Of a stretch of DNA of 64,000 nucleotides, positions 8,615 to 18,121 are shown one piece after another (the first letter of the stretch is position 1; each line of letters opens with the position of its first letter). Both the position numbers and the translations under genes were made by a program. Location: contig OY760942.1 of NCBI GenBank assembly GCA_963664065.1, positions 2,666,001 through 2,730,000 of the forward strand. Reading direction: 5' to 3'. The stretch comes from JABDJL01 sp963664065. Its GTDB lineage: Bacteria > Pseudomonadota > Gammaproteobacteria > Xanthomonadales > SZUA-36. The notes beneath the pieces were generated by a model. The model ran no database searches. It was not told the DNA's origin and worked only from the letters and a program-made list of their open reading frames with translations.

Positions 8615-10480
8615 TTAACTGTCGGGAACGCGGGCCACCGGATAACCCAGGTATTGCTGGTCGTAAAATGGCGTTTTTTCATAAAACCACATCAGGCGCT
8701 GTTGTGGACTGGCCGCAAAATCCGGATCAGCAGCCAGTTTAGCTTCAAAAGCTGCCTTGAGTTCAGCGTCACCGGCCAGCATTTTTTGAGCGAGCGGTTC
8801 CATGACGTAAGGCTCGGCATACTCCGTGCGGGTAAAGATTTCCAGGGAAAAGCCCCACTGGAAGAATGAGTCTGCAGCCTGTGGTTCAAGTAACAGGACC
8901 AGCAACTCGGCCAAATCGTGATCGGTCGAAATCCTGAAACTACCTGCCGGAAAAGTAAGCTTGTTTTTTCTTATTTCGGGTACGCCCGGTGCAATTCTGA
9001 CCCGCCCTTCAAAAGGATTTGGTGTCCAGCCCGAGGGAGCTGCGATTTTGGCCTGGGGCAAGCGGTAAGTCTCCACCTCGGCACTCAAAGGTTCGGAAAG
9101 TACCTCTACCTCTATTCCGTGCATCTCGACCCGCCTGGCAACATCAGCCCATTCAGGTGGTATCAGGTATGCGGCCGGCATTTTGACTTCACTCACCGGC
9201 TGGTTGATCGGTACCTGCTTTACCAGCCTGTCGTCGGCCTCTCCCTTCCACCTGGCAACAGGACCTCCGGACACTTCGCCTTCATAGCGCTCTGAAGCAA
9301 TACCACGAAAAATATCAGTGCCCATTTTGCTATCGCCCGGTACGAATCCCAAAACCACGGATTCCGGACGCCGGCCACGATCGGCACTTGTGGCCATTCG
9401 CAACGACTGGTATTCACGTGCCAGCATTTCCATACTTTCTGCCAGCAATATGTATGTTCCAAGGACCCTCTGGCAATAGGGTTTGAGGGAATGGTTTTCA
9501 ACCAGTATGGTGGCCAGGTGACGGGCATCACCGTAGCCATTGGAATACCTGGGGTCACCGTTCCAGACATAAAATCCGTCCTGCAAATCCATGTTGTTGA
9601 CGGCCAAAATCAATGGCCCTGGAATATGGCCCGCCTCGTCCAATGCGCTTGCGACAGCCGGTTGATAGGTTTCATCGATCCATTTCCCAATGGCAGGCGA
9701 CCAGCCACCGGAGCCGTTACCACCGAAGGTTATGTCGTACTGATAATCAGCGCCGTCTGTTACATGCAGGTCCAGGTAAAGATCAGGCTTCCATTCGTTG
9801 ATCACCTGGACAATCGCGCGCACGCCGGGGGTGTCGAGCTTGGCGTAATCGCGATTAAAGTTTTGGTTGCGGGCATTGGTGCGCCAACCCATTTCTACCG
9901 GCCCACGCTGGTTAATTCGATTGAATGGGGAAATTCGCTCGTGGGCATCCACGTTAAAAATGGGCACGAAAAGGAGGTTGGTGTTTTCCAGCAGCTCAGA
10001 CCGCCGGTCAGAGACAGTCATGTCCCTGAGCAGCATCAGCCCTGCGTCCTTGCCATCGATCTCACCTGAATGAATACCGGCCTGGGCCAGCAACAGGGGT
10101 TTGCCCGAATCAATCATCGCCTGTGCGGAAAAATCACCGTCGGAACTGGCTACCACCATCCAGAAGTCCCTGCCCTGCAGGCTTTTGCCGATTGAGATCA
10201 TTTCCAGTTCAGGTGCCGCATTCACCAATTTTTTTAACCACACAAAGGTCTCATCGTATGATGATGTGGACACCAGTCCGGTCTTTTCAGACGGTGTAAT
10301 CCAGGGGTCATCGGCTGAAGCGATCAGCGACTCGCTTTTACCCGCCCAGTCCATTAGTGGCGGTAAAAATGCCTCGACATCGCTGTAGATATCATCAGAT
10401 GCGAAGGCGCAACCGCCGAAAATGGCGAATGCAAGCAATTGCGAAATCACGATGCCCCGTATGTGACTGGAATGTGGCAT
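8615..10480 (-). CDS. Secreted M14 family zinc carboxypeptidase
   Basis: Periplasmic or secreted metallocarboxypeptidase, 621 residues, with a signal peptide (hydrophobic 'GIVISQLLAFAIFGGCAFA'). The zinc motif HxxE is in 'AGIHSGEIDGKDAG' near residue 137, and the third ligand His is in 'LYLDLHVTDG' near 246. The following regions 'TNARNQNFNRDYAKLDTPG' and 'ILVENHSLKPY' match the M14 substrate cleft of large bacterial members. ATG at 10480 is chosen because AGAGGAG lies just before it; the ATG-like codon at 10504 lacks a ribosome site. It may be co-transcribed with the MCE operon, which starts 30 nt after its stop. Peptide specificity unknown. Confidence 0.88.
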   Translation of the reverse strand: MPHSSHIRGIVISQLLAFAIFGGCAFASDDIYSDVEAFLPPLMDWAGKSESLIASADDPWITPSEKTGLVSTSSYDETFVWLKKLVNAAPELEMISIGKSLQGRDFWMVVASSDGDFSAQAMIDSGKPLLLAQAGIHSGEIDGKDAGLMLLRDMTVSDRRSELLENTNLLFVPIFNVDAHERISPFNRINQRGPVEMGWRTNARNQNFNRDYAKLDTPGVRAIVQVINEWKPDLYLDLHVTDGADYQYDITFGGNGSGGWSPAIGKWIDETYQPAVASALDEAGHIPGPLILAVNNMDLQDGFYVWNGDPRYSNGYGDARHLATILVENHSLKPYCQRVLGTYILLAESMEMLAREYQSLRMATSADRGRRPESVVLGFVPGDSKMGTDIFRGIASERYEGEVSGGPVARWKGEADDRLVKQVPINQPVSEVKMPAAYLIPPEWADVARRVEMHGIEVEVLSEPLSAEVETYRLPQAKIAAPSGWTPNPFEGRVRIAPGVPEIRKNKLTFPAGSFRISTDHDLAELLVLLLEPQAADSFFQWGFSLEIFTRTEYAEPYVMEPLAQKMLAGDAELKAAFEAKLAADPDFAASPQQRLMWFYEKTPFYDQQYLGYPVARVPDS

Positions 10481-10568
10481 CAACTCCTCTTGAAGAACGG
10501 TCAATCCGGAGCCAGAACCGTTTTTGGGGAACAGGTTTTAGGGGTTCCGGAAAATCGAACAGGACTAC

Positions 10569-10999
10569 TTATTTATCCTCTGCTTCTTCCGGAACCGACT
10601 TGGCTGCCGGCTCAGTCTCTGATTTGCGTGCGGAAATCTGGGCCGGGATTGAAATAATCATTTGCGGCCTGCTCCTGCGAACCGTTACCTGGCCGTAACG
10701 CAGGCCTGTTGACCTTCCAGGGATTCAGGTTTGTAGTCGAAATTTTTACGGTCATTTTTCCAGACGATGACGGTGAAATTGTGGCGTGGGTGGGGATTTG
10801 TAAAGTTCAGGTAAGTGGGACCCCCTCTCGACCCGCGAGCGTAGTTGGTTTCTGCAATGATGCCGCAAACCATGACATATTCACCATCATGGTGTATCGC
10901 ATCCTTGGCCATAACGACTTCATCATCCTGGGCAAATACAGTGAAAGGGAAGATCAGTAAGAGCAGGCACAAAAGAGAAATCTTGACCTCGGAGTTCAT
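10569..10999 (-). CDS. Secreted OB-fold protein, broken by a -1 frameshift
   Basis: Small exported protein with a signal peptide (KISLLCLLLLIFPFTVFA) and an OB-fold of the nuclease-associated kind: 'DGEYVMVCGIIAETNYA', 'PTYLNFTNPHPRHNFTVIVW'. As read it ends at 10685 with 'QQACVTAR'. Inserting one base near 10693-10696 restores 'ACVTGQVTVRRSRPQ', then 'MIISIPAQI' and a charged tail ending in 'EEAEDK' with a TAA at 10569-10571, about 143 residues. The restored strand is the expected last part of this fold ('G.PQI.V..P.QI'). Family members lack a settled function; nucleic-acid or oligosaccharide binding is only suggested by the fold. Confidence 0.75.
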
Positions 11000-11113
11000 C
11001 GGCAATCCATGTATTGGGTGTAGTACGCATTTTACGACACGCTTGCCTGAAAATGTATCCCGGATTCCGGCAAGATGATTTCGGGGAGTGTATTTTCGCG
11101 AGTGGTCGGAGGC

Positions 11114-11755
11114 TCAGACAGTCTCACCGGCAGTATTTCGGTGTGTCCGCCTGGATTTCGTCTTCGCGAACCATATCCTGGCACCCAACAGACCCGTGAG
11201 CATGGCCGCGTACAGGGTGGGTTCCAGTGTATCCAGCTTTACCTGCCAGTAAAAATGCCAGACCCCCAGTATTGCAATGGCATACACCAGCTTGTGTAAC
11301 TTTTTCCAACGACGCCCCAGTCGTCTCATCATGCCGCGGGTGGACGTGACAGCAAGCGGCAACATGAGTGTCAACGCCGTCATTCCAAGTGTGATGTACG
11401 GGCGCTCAACGATATCTTCAATCACTGCAGCAATTTCCAGTGACTGATCGAGTATGAAGTAGGTCAGGAAGTGCAGCAGGATGTAGAAAAAAGCAAACAG
11501 TCCAAACATCCTTCGAAAACTGATAAGCCAGTTTTGCCCGGTCCAGCGGCGCAAAGGGGTGATCGCAAGGGTGATCAAAAGAAACTTCAGTCCCCACTTC
11601 CCCAGCGTATGCAAAATTTCCTCTATCGGATTGGCACCGAGTTCAAAGCCGTAGAGTTGAAAAGCGGCAAGCAGCAAGACCACAAACGGCGCCAGGCAAA
11701 GAGGCCAAAGCACAAGCTTGACCAGGCGCACAAAAGTCCGCGAGCCGATTGTCAT
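11114..11755 (-). CDS. msrQ: MsrQ, heme-binding membrane subunit of periplasmic methionine sulfoxide reductase
   Basis: Six-helix inner-membrane b-heme protein (ferric reductase-like domain, YedZ family), 213 residues, that passes quinol-derived electrons to MsrP. Typical features are 'GKWGLKFLLITLAITPLRR', 'RRMFGLFAFFYILLHFLTY' with the heme-ligand His, 'ERPYITLGMTAL' and 'WKKLHKLVYAIAILGVWHFYW' with two further conserved His. It lies 20 nt after msrP on the same strand with AGAGG before the ATG, the standard msrPQ operon. It repairs oxidised methionine in periplasmic proteins. Confidence 0.95.
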   Translation of the reverse strand: MTIGSRTFVRLVKLVLWPLCLAPFVVLLLAAFQLYGFELGANPIEEILHTLGKWGLKFLLITLAITPLRRWTGQNWLISFRRMFGLFAFFYILLHFLTYFILDQSLEIAAVIEDIVERPYITLGMTALTLMLPLAVTSTRGMMRRLGRRWKKLHKLVYAIAILGVWHFYWQVKLDTLEPTLYAAMLTGLLGARIWFAKTKSRRTHRNTAGETV

Positions 11756-11775
11756 GAACAGGGAACCTCTGACCC

Positions 11776-12744
11776 CTAGAAATGTCTGCGCAGGTCCAGG
11801 CTATCATACAGATGCGCAACATGCTCGCCGTAACCATTGAACATCAGGGTTTCCTTCTTGGGTGTAAACAAACCGGCTCCGATAGCCCGCTCTCGCGCTT
11901 GGCTCCAACGCGGATGATCGACCTGAGGGTTTACGTTCGCATAGAACCCGTACTCAGATGGCGCTGAAATTGCCCAACTGGTCCTGGGTTGGCGTTTGAC
12001 GAACTCAATAGAAACAATAGACTTGATACTCTTGAAACCATACTTCCATGGAACCACCAGGCGAATTGGCGCCCCATTCTGATTGGGCAACTCCCGGCCG
12101 TACAGGCCAACGGCCATCAGCGCCAGCGGATTCATGGCCTCGGCAATCGACAATCCTTCAACATAAGGCCAGTTCAGAATGCGCCGCCTTTGGCCGGGCA
12201 TTTGCACCGGATCATAAATTGTTTTAAACCTGACATACCTAGCGTCTGCCGTTGGCTCGAAACGCTTGAGAATATTAGCCAGTGGAATTCCTGTCCAGGG
12301 GATGACCATCGACCAGGCCTCGACACACCTCAAACGGTAAATACGCTCCTCAAGAGCGTGCGGGGCAAGGATGTCTTCAAGATGATAATCACCCGGCTTT
12401 TCGCAGGAACCGGAAACTTTCACTTTCCAGGGCGTACTGACAAAATCTCCGACATTTTTCGAAGGATCCGTCTTTTCAATGCCGTATTCATAAAAATTGT
12501 TATACGAGGTGATGTCCTGCCACGAATTTGGCTTCTGGCTGGTGCTGAACACACTTTCTGTCATATTCTCCAGCACCCGGCCCGAGGCATCCGGCTCTTG
12601 CACAAGTGCTGCCATGGCAGGGGAAGCACCCAGCAACCCCGCAGTTGTAATGCCTGCAGCGGCCAAAAATTGGCGACGGTTGACATATATCGCCTCATCG
12701 GTGATTTCTGATTGCCTGATATCGGGGGCTTTTTTAATCAGCAT
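11776..12744 (-). CDS. msrP: MsrP, periplasmic molybdopterin methionine sulfoxide reductase
   Basis: Molybdenum-cofactor enzyme reducing methionine sulfoxide in envelope proteins, 322 residues. A twin-arginine signal 'NRRQFLAAAGITTAG' (R23-R24) directs folded export. The Mo-ligating cysteine is in 'YRLRCVEAWSMVIPW' near residue 139. 'LVVPWKYGFKSIKSIVSIEF' and 'NVNPQVDHPRWSQARER' are conserved YedY elements. Downstream msrQ supplies electrons. The divergent DsbA-like gene begins 119 nt away, so the two may share a regulatory region, which would fit a redox-stress theme. Confidence 0.96.
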   Translation of the reverse strand: MLIKKAPDIRQSEITDEAIYVNRRQFLAAAGITTAGLLGASPAMAALVQEPDASGRVLENMTESVFSTSQKPNSWQDITSYNNFYEYGIEKTDPSKNVGDFVSTPWKVKVSGSCEKPGDYHLEDILAPHALEERIYRLRCVEAWSMVIPWTGIPLANILKRFEPTADARYVRFKTIYDPVQMPGQRRRILNWPYVEGLSIAEAMNPLALMAVGLYGRELPNQNGAPIRLVVPWKYGFKSIKSIVSIEFVKRQPRTSWAISAPSEYGFYANVNPQVDHPRWSQARERAIGAGLFTPKKETLMFNGYGEHVAHLYDSLDLRRHF

Positions 12745-12862
12745 TTTCGTATTCCTGGTGGTCGTCCAGATGGTATAGGCTAAAATTCACAACAAGTGAC
12801 CGGCTTAGCCACCAATATATTTCTACAATAACTGCATCGATGCAAAAGACAAATATAAAACC

Positions 12863-13486
12863 ATGATCCTGTATTACATCCACGACCCGATGTGCAGCTG
12901 GTGCTGGGCCTATCGGCCAACACTGGAGAGATTACGTCAGCAACTACCCGGGGCCGTCGAGTGGCGTAACCTGCTGGGCGGACTGGCGCCGGACAGTGCC
13001 GAGCCGATGCCCGAGAAAACCAGGAAAATGGTGCAGGCTCACTGGCAGCGAATGAAGTTGGAGTTGGGCACCGAGTTCAATTTTGATTTCTGGACGGTTT
13101 GCAAACCGCGCCGCTCCACTTACATTTCCTGCCGCGCCGCACTGGCAGCGGCTGAGCAGGGCATGGAAGAAGAAATGATCTTAGCAATCCAGGAGGCGTA
13201 CTACCTGCGAGCCATGAACCCCTCGAATGAGGAAACTCTGCTTACTCTGGCTGCAGAACTGGGCATGGATGCTGAAGCTTTCCGGATGTCACTGCTCAGC
13301 GCTGAAACCGAGCAGGAATTACAGGCCCAAATCTCCCAGGCGCGTGCCTGGCCGATCGACGGCCTGCCCTCCCTGGTATTGCAAACAGGCCAGGACATCA
13401 GGCTTCTGCCGCTTGATTGCCGGAGCTGTGAAGTCACCATGAAGGCGATCCGGGACGGCTCCTCAATTACTGGTAACCGATCATGA
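12863..13486 (+). CDS. DsbA family protein with CxxC active site
   Basis: Thioredoxin-fold DsbA-family protein, 207 residues, with the active-site pair C11-S-W-C14 at the very N-terminus after the first beta strand ('YYIHDPMCSWCWAYRP'). A helical insertion follows, then a cis-Pro region 'WPIDGLPSLVLQTG'. There is no signal peptide, so it is expected to be cytoplasmic, like FrnE/HCCA-isomerase-type members rather than periplasmic DsbA. It is divergent from msrP. Its 3' end overlaps the convergent YfcC gene by 20 bases. Role probably thiol-disulfide chemistry; substrate unknown. Confidence 0.88.
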   Translation: MILYYIHDPMCSWCWAYRPTLERLRQQLPGAVEWRNLLGGLAPDSAEPMPEKTRKMVQAHWQRMKLELGTEFNFDFWTVCKPRRSTYISCRAALAAAEQGMEEEMILAIQEAYYLRAMNPSNEETLLTLAAELGMDAEAFRMSLLSAETEQELQAQISQARAWPIDGLPSLVLQTGQDIRLLPLDCRSCEVTMKAIRDGSSITGNRS

Positions 13487-14846
13487 CCGCAATGGTAATG
13501 GTCAGGCTGGCGGCTACCAGGAATTGCACGATGAGCGGCCAGATGAATTGGAACCAGCGCCCATAGGGAATGCCGCAAATTCCGAGGATTCCCATCAGCA
13601 CCGCGTTGGTAGGTACGATCATATTCATAAAGCCATCGCCCATCTGGTAGGCCAGCACCGCAACCTGCCTGGAAACCCCCACAATGTCAGATATCGGCGC
13701 CATCAACGGCATCGTGACGTAAGCCTGGCCCGAGCCGGATGGAATGAAGAAGTTCAACACACTCTGGATGAGCACCATGCCGATCGCGGACAATTCACCT
13801 CCTAAAACCGTCAGAGGAGTTGCCAGTCTGTTCACAATGGTGTGCAGCACCTGGCCGTCGGAAAGCATCAGCTCGATAGCGCGTGCGAATCCGATCAATA
13901 AGGCCGTACCGGTCAGTTCCGCTGCACCGACCGTAAACTGCCGGGCCATATTGTCGAAAGACATGCGGGACAGCAGTCCGACCACTACCGCCAGAGCGAC
14001 AAAAACACCGCCAAGTTCCACCAGGTACCAGCCCTGCTTCATGATGCCCCACACCACCAGTGCCAGGGCGGCAAAAGTGGCGGTTAAAACCAGCCTGTGC
14101 TGTCCGGTAATCTCATCGGGCGCACTCACTTCGGGTGGCTGAGCCTCGGGAATATCAGCAACCAGTGATGCCGAGGGATCAGCGCGCACCTTGCTCGCGT
14201 AGCGCCATACATGTAAGAAACCTATGGCCAGAAAGGGGAAAAAAATTACAATGCGCAGGCCGATCCCGGAGACCGGGGTCAATCCGGCCACTTCCTGGGC
14301 GACCAGCACCGTGAACGGATTGATCGCGGCAGTTCCAAAACCAACACCATAACCGACCACCATGATGCCGACTGCAGAAACGGTATCCATACGCATCGCC
14401 ACGCACAGCGTTATCAGAATCGCGACCAGGGGTATATATTCCTCAGCCATACCGATGGTGGATGAACCTGTAGCAAAAGCCAGCATACCCATCAGGATCA
14501 ATAGTGCGGGTTGGCCACCAAAGCGGTTCAAAATCTTCGCCAGTGCCGCGTCCAGTGCCCCTGTGGAACGGATCACTGCCAGCGCACCGCCGATGATGAA
14601 AACAAAGAAAATAATACCTTGTGCGGCCGCCAGACCACGGGGAATTACCGTAAATAAAGACCATATCGGCGGACTTTGGGCGTCAGGGATTTGTGTAAAA
14701 GTGCCAGGGACGACCACCTCCCTGCCATGATCATTGACCAGGGTTTCGAAGCTGCCGGCCGGCAAAACAAGCGTCAGGATGTAGGCCAGTACGATCATGC
14801 CGTACAAAAGAACCAGTGTGTGGGGAACTTTGAATCTATCGCTCAT
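13467..14846 (-). CDS. YfcC family (ArcD/DcuC-like) membrane carrier
   Basis: Inner-membrane transporter of the YfcC family, 459 residues with about 12 helices. The family opening 'PHTLVLLYGMIVLAYILTLVLPAGSFE' begins just after the chosen ATG, and conserved 'NFFIPSGSGQAYVTMPLMAPI' and 'QMGDGFMNMIVPTNAVLMG' occur in the C-terminal half. The start at 14846 follows GGACGAC. The family is annotated as a basic amino acid antiporter or C4-dicarboxylate carrier. Position behind an ornithine-type decarboxylase makes an amino acid/polyamine exchanger an attractive inference. A 14-codon reading frame (14848-14892) ends one base before the ATG. Confidence 0.87.
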   Translation of the reverse strand: MSDRFKVPHTLVLLYGMIVLAYILTLVLPAGSFETLVNDHGREVVVPGTFTQIPDAQSPPIWSLFTVIPRGLAAAQGIIFFVFIIGGALAVIRSTGALDAALAKILNRFGGQPALLILMGMLAFATGSSTIGMAEEYIPLVAILITLCVAMRMDTVSAVGIMVVGYGVGFGTAAINPFTVLVAQEVAGLTPVSGIGLRIVIFFPFLAIGFLHVWRYASKVRADPSASLVADIPEAQPPEVSAPDEITGQHRLVLTATFAALALVVWGIMKQGWYLVELGGVFVALAVVVGLLSRMSFDNMARQFTVGAAELTGTALLIGFARAIELMLSDGQVLHTIVNRLATPLTVLGGELSAIGMVLIQSVLNFFIPSGSGQAYVTMPLMAPISDIVGVSRQVAVLAYQMGDGFMNMIVPTNAVLMGILGICGIPYGRWFQFIWPLIVQFLVAASLTITIAVMIGYQ

Positions 14847-14847
14847 A

Positions 14848-14892
14848 TTATTGTCGTCCTTTATTACTGGAAGCGATATCAATAATATCCAT
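14848..14892 (-). other. Candidate leader peptide MDIIDIASSNKGRQ upstream of YfcC
   Basis: A 14-codon frame starts at ATG 14892 and ends with TAA one base before the YfcC ATG. Its first nine residues (MDIIDIASS) match the start of a small frame before the GST gene (MDIIEMASS) and closely that before the ABA4-like gene (MGIIEMAS). The GGACGAC ribosome site of YfcC lies inside it. No clear Shine-Dalgarno precedes the ATG. Translation is inferred, not shown; the alternative is a DNA or RNA control element. Confidence 0.35.
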
Positions 14893-14954
14893 TGGCGGGA
14901 ATTGTTGCATGATCATTCTTGCTCCCGTGATTGGTGTTTCAGTGGAGATATCAA

Positions 14955-15962
14955 TCAGCTGCCGATGCTGACAATAGCATCGCTGAAATGTTGGTTAAAG
15001 CGGGTACGGCCTGCAAGGCTGTATGCGCCGATATTGGAGAATTCCAGGTAGTCACCGGCCTGGATGTCTTCCGGTAGTTCAACGGTTCCCGGCAGCACAT
15101 CGTAGGCATCGCAGGTGGGACCGAACAGCATGAAAGAGTGGCCGGTTCCTTCAAGAACTGCAGCATTACGGTACACCGTTACCGGGTATTGATCATGTCC
15201 ATCGAAACGTAATTCCCAGAAAATTCCATAGGTGCCATCATTAATATACAATCGGTCACCCTTGCGCTGTAATACTTCAACAACCGCGGACAGACCGTAC
15301 GCTGCAAGCGCCCTGCCCGGCTCAGACAGCACCTCACCGCCTGCCGCGAGCGGTATTTCCGGGATACTCTCCTGCACTGCCTGCCAGTAATGTTGAATAG
15401 CAGGTACCTTAAAGCCCGGATAGCTAACCGGGTAGCCGCCGCCGATATCCAGTAACCTGATTTTGAAAGGCAACTTCTCAAGCACCTGGCATGCCGTATC
15501 AATTGCATAGCGATATGCCTCGGGGTCGGTAACCGCCGATCCGACATTGAAAGCCAGCGCTGTTTCAGCCCCGGATTCCGCAACGGCCTGCATCAGGCCC
15601 GGCATTTCACCTGGTGGCGCACCAAATTTAGTGGATAAATCGTTCAGGGCGGATCTATGGTGAACGGCCATACGCACAAAGACCACGCATTTCTCAATCG
15701 GAATTTCAGTTTTCAGGGTTTCCAGTCCATCCACATGATCAACCACGAAATGACGCACACCCGCTTCAAACAGCAATTTCAATACTCGCGGGTCATCATT
15801 GACCTTGACTGCATAGAGCACCCGGCCTGGAAAGCCCTCGAGAAATTCCCGGGCAGTATTCCGGTATTTTTCAGGGAAAATGCAGTAGACCGGCTGCCTG
15901 GGGCGCAAGGATGCAAGCATTTCTGGCACCGAAGGAAATGCCGGACAATCCAATTTACTCAT
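14955..15962 (-). CDS. Ornithine/lysine-type decarboxylase (fold type III PLP, Orn/DAP/Arg class 2)
   Basis: PLP-dependent alanine-racemase-fold decarboxylase, 335 residues. The Schiff-base lysine is K53 in 'VLYAVKVNDD', and the glycine-rich phosphate loop is 'LLDIGGGYPVSYPG'. The catalytic-site 'GPTCDAYDVL' (Cys near 285) is the eukaryotic-type ornithine decarboxylase motif. It is shorter than typical ODC (about 390-420), lacking N-terminal extension. Ornithine is the likeliest substrate, giving putrescine; lysine remains possible. The start at 15962 is the first ATG compatible with homology, without a good ribosome site. It lies 25 nt after the OPT transporter and upstream of YfcC: import of peptides, decarboxylation and exchange may be linked. 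Confidence 0.85.
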   Translation of the reverse strand: MSKLDCPAFPSVPEMLASLRPRQPVYCIFPEKYRNTAREFLEGFPGRVLYAVKVNDDPRVLKLLFEAGVRHFVVDHVDGLETLKTEIPIEKCVVFVRMAVHHRSALNDLSTKFGAPPGEMPGLMQAVAESGAETALAFNVGSAVTDPEAYRYAIDTACQVLEKLPFKIRLLDIGGGYPVSYPGFKVPAIQHYWQAVQESIPEIPLAAGGEVLSEPGRALAAYGLSAVVEVLQRKGDRLYINDGTYGIFWELRFDGHDQYPVTVYRNAAVLEGTGHSFMLFGPTCDAYDVLPGTVELPEDIQAGDYLEFSNIGAYSLAGRTRFNQHFSDAIVSIGS

Positions 15963-15987
15963 GTTTTGATTGCCAATACAGTGCTGG

Positions 15988-17967
15988 CTAATTTGCTTTG
16001 ATCCGGCGAACAAACCAGGCCGCGAATACCAGGAAGAAGCCAAAACTGACCAGGTTTGCCACCCAGTCCGGCCCCAGCCACCCCATGCCGAATCCTTCCG
16101 GTCTTGCACCCTGCCAAAAAGCCACTCCTGCAATGGCAACGCCCAAAAGGCCTTCTCCACCCACGAATCCGGATCCCAGCAATACACCTTTATCCCGGCG
16201 ATCTACAGCTTGGCCCTCATCCTGGGATGATTTTTCCAGCCACAACTTGAGCATTCCGCCGAAGAAAATCGGCGTCATGGTGGATACCGGCAAATAGACA
16301 CCCACTGCGAATGGCAGAGATGGGATTTTGAACAGCTCGGCTACGATGGCAATACCGGCTCCGATCGCCACCAGACCCCAGGGCAGGTTTTGTTCAAGCA
16401 CTCCATCTATGACCAGTTTCATCAGTGTTGCCTGCGGTGCTGGCAATTCTTCACTGCCAAAGCCAAACGTCTCTGCCAGTAACAATACCGACAGGCAGAC
16501 AAACGTGGCCGAAGTCAGTACACCGATCAATTCACCCATCTGCTGGTAGCGGGGCGTGGCGCCGAGCAGGTAACCGGTTTTCAGATCCTGCGAGGTATCA
16601 CCTGCAATGCTGGCAGCAATAGCAACCACGCATCCAACGGTCAATGCTGCAGCCTTGCCATTCATATCGGTCCATCCCATTACCAGGAATATACCGGCGG
16701 TTCCCAGCAATGCTGCAATCGTCATACCGCTGGTTGGATTACTGGTAACGCCCACCAGGCCAACAATTCGTGAAGCGACCGTCACGAAGAAAAACGCAAA
16801 AACGATGACGCAAACCGCAGCCACAATTCGTTCGACCGGCATGTCGAGCGTGCCAAATGGCGCTTCGACCAGGCTTAGCATAATTCCAACCATCAGCGCC
16901 CCCACAACTACCACTTTCAAGGACAAGTCCCTGGACGTACGGGGCACTGACTGGGATGCCGGTCTCAATTTTTCACTGACGGATTCGACCCGCTCGCGCA
17001 GTTCCTGGGCCCCAATGCGGAACGACTCGATCATCACCGGCAGGCTTTTGACCAGGGTCATGATGCCGGCCGCAGCGACCGCACCCGCGCCGATATAGCG
17101 CACGTAGCGAGTCCATATCTGCGAGGCTGACATTTCATTGATGGTCATGACCAGTTCAGGGTACAGAGGCGGTCTTCCCTCACCCCAGTAGGCGATGGCG
17201 GGAATGATGATTATCGAAGACAGCAATCCACCACCCACCATCACCGTGGCGATACGCGGCCCGAGTATATAGCCCACACCAAACAACGCCGGTGAAAGAT
17301 CCATGCCCAATTCACCCTTGCGCAGGAAAGGGATTTTCATATGCGCTTCAGAACCCAGTACTTTGACCCAGCCGGTCAACGCTTTGTACAAGGCGCCCGC
17401 ACCCAGGCCGATGAAAACATTTTTTGCGTGCCCGCCACCTGCCTCGTTGGCTACCAGCACATGGGCACAGGCCGTGCCTTCGGGGTATGGAAGCTTGCCG
17501 TGCTCGCGCTCAATCAGGAAACGTCGAAGCGGAATCATGAACAGCACACCCAGCAGTCCGCCGGCCATGGCCAGTAAAGTCATCTGTAACAGGGAAGGAT
17601 ACAAACCCCAGAGAAATAATGCCGGCAAGGTAAATATGACACCGCTGGCTACCGAACTGGATGACGACCCCACGGTTTGTGCCATGTTGGCTTCGAGAAT
17701 ATTGGCGGTGCCCCCCATTTTGCGCAAGGCATGAAAAGCAGCAACCGTCATGACGGCGACAGGAATGGAGGTACTGATCGTCAATCCGGCACGAAGGCCC
17801 AGGTAGGCATTGGCCGCACCGAATAAAACCCCAAATAAAACACCAAAAAACAATGCCTTAATGGTGAATTCATTTTGTACAACGCTGGCCGGTACATAGG
17901 GCTGGTAAGCCTCACCCTCTTTCAATGGGCGATGTGCGCTTTCCGGTAATCGGCGGATTTGCTCCAC
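15988..17967 (-). CDS. OPT family oligopeptide transporter
   Basis: Large inner-membrane proton-coupled transporter, 659 residues, about 14-16 helices. Conserved OPT features are 'NEFTIKALFFGVLFGVLFGAANAYLGLRAG' at the N-terminus, 'PRRTSRDLSLK' in the central loop, 'TSNPTSGMTIAALL' and 'GDTSQDLKTGYLLGATPRYQQ' in the middle. The start is taken as GTG at 17967 because AAGGAG sits 8 nt before it; the open frame runs another 44 codons upstream without family resemblance. The substrate may be di/oligopeptides or metal chelates. First gene of a probable operon with the decarboxylase. Divergent from the zinc-ribbon gene. Confidence 0.92.
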   Translation of the reverse strand: MEQIRRLPESAHRPLKEGEAYQPYVPASVVQNEFTIKALFFGVLFGVLFGAANAYLGLRAGLTISTSIPVAVMTVAAFHALRKMGGTANILEANMAQTVGSSSSSVASGVIFTLPALFLWGLYPSLLQMTLLAMAGGLLGVLFMIPLRRFLIEREHGKLPYPEGTACAHVLVANEAGGGHAKNVFIGLGAGALYKALTGWVKVLGSEAHMKIPFLRKGELGMDLSPALFGVGYILGPRIATVMVGGGLLSSIIIIPAIAYWGEGRPPLYPELVMTINEMSASQIWTRYVRYIGAGAVAAAGIMTLVKSLPVMIESFRIGAQELRERVESVSEKLRPASQSVPRTSRDLSLKVVVVGALMVGIMLSLVEAPFGTLDMPVERIVAAVCVIVFAFFFVTVASRIVGLVGVTSNPTSGMTIAALLGTAGIFLVMGWTDMNGKAAALTVGCVVAIAASIAGDTSQDLKTGYLLGATPRYQQMGELIGVLTSATFVCLSVLLLAETFGFGSEELPAPQATLMKLVIDGVLEQNLPWGLVAIGAGIAIVAELFKIPSLPFAVGVYLPVSTMTPIFFGGMLKLWLEKSSQDEGQAVDRRDKGVLLGSGFVGGEGLLGVAIAGVAFWQGARPEGFGMGWLGPDWVANLVSFGFFLVFAAWFVRRIKAN

Positions 17968-18121
17968 TTTGGGTACTCCTTCGTTGTTGAATTTATGCCC
18001 TGTGGGTATTCTATCCACGTTTGCCGATAAATGGGTGGTGGCGGCAAACAAACAAATTTTTTGACCTTGTTTCGATTTTAACCATAAAATACCGCTCAAC
18101 TGTTAATCAGGAATTCAATCC

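Noticed and set aside
11761..11772. GGGAACCTCTGA resembling a MITE end between msrP and msrQ
   Set aside because: On the coding strand it is simply the msrQ ribosome site region (TCAGAGG); the match is short and has no partner or target duplication.
14883..14954. Riboswitch before YfcC
   Set aside because: Too little sequence and no recognisable aptamer; only the mini-frame motif stands out.
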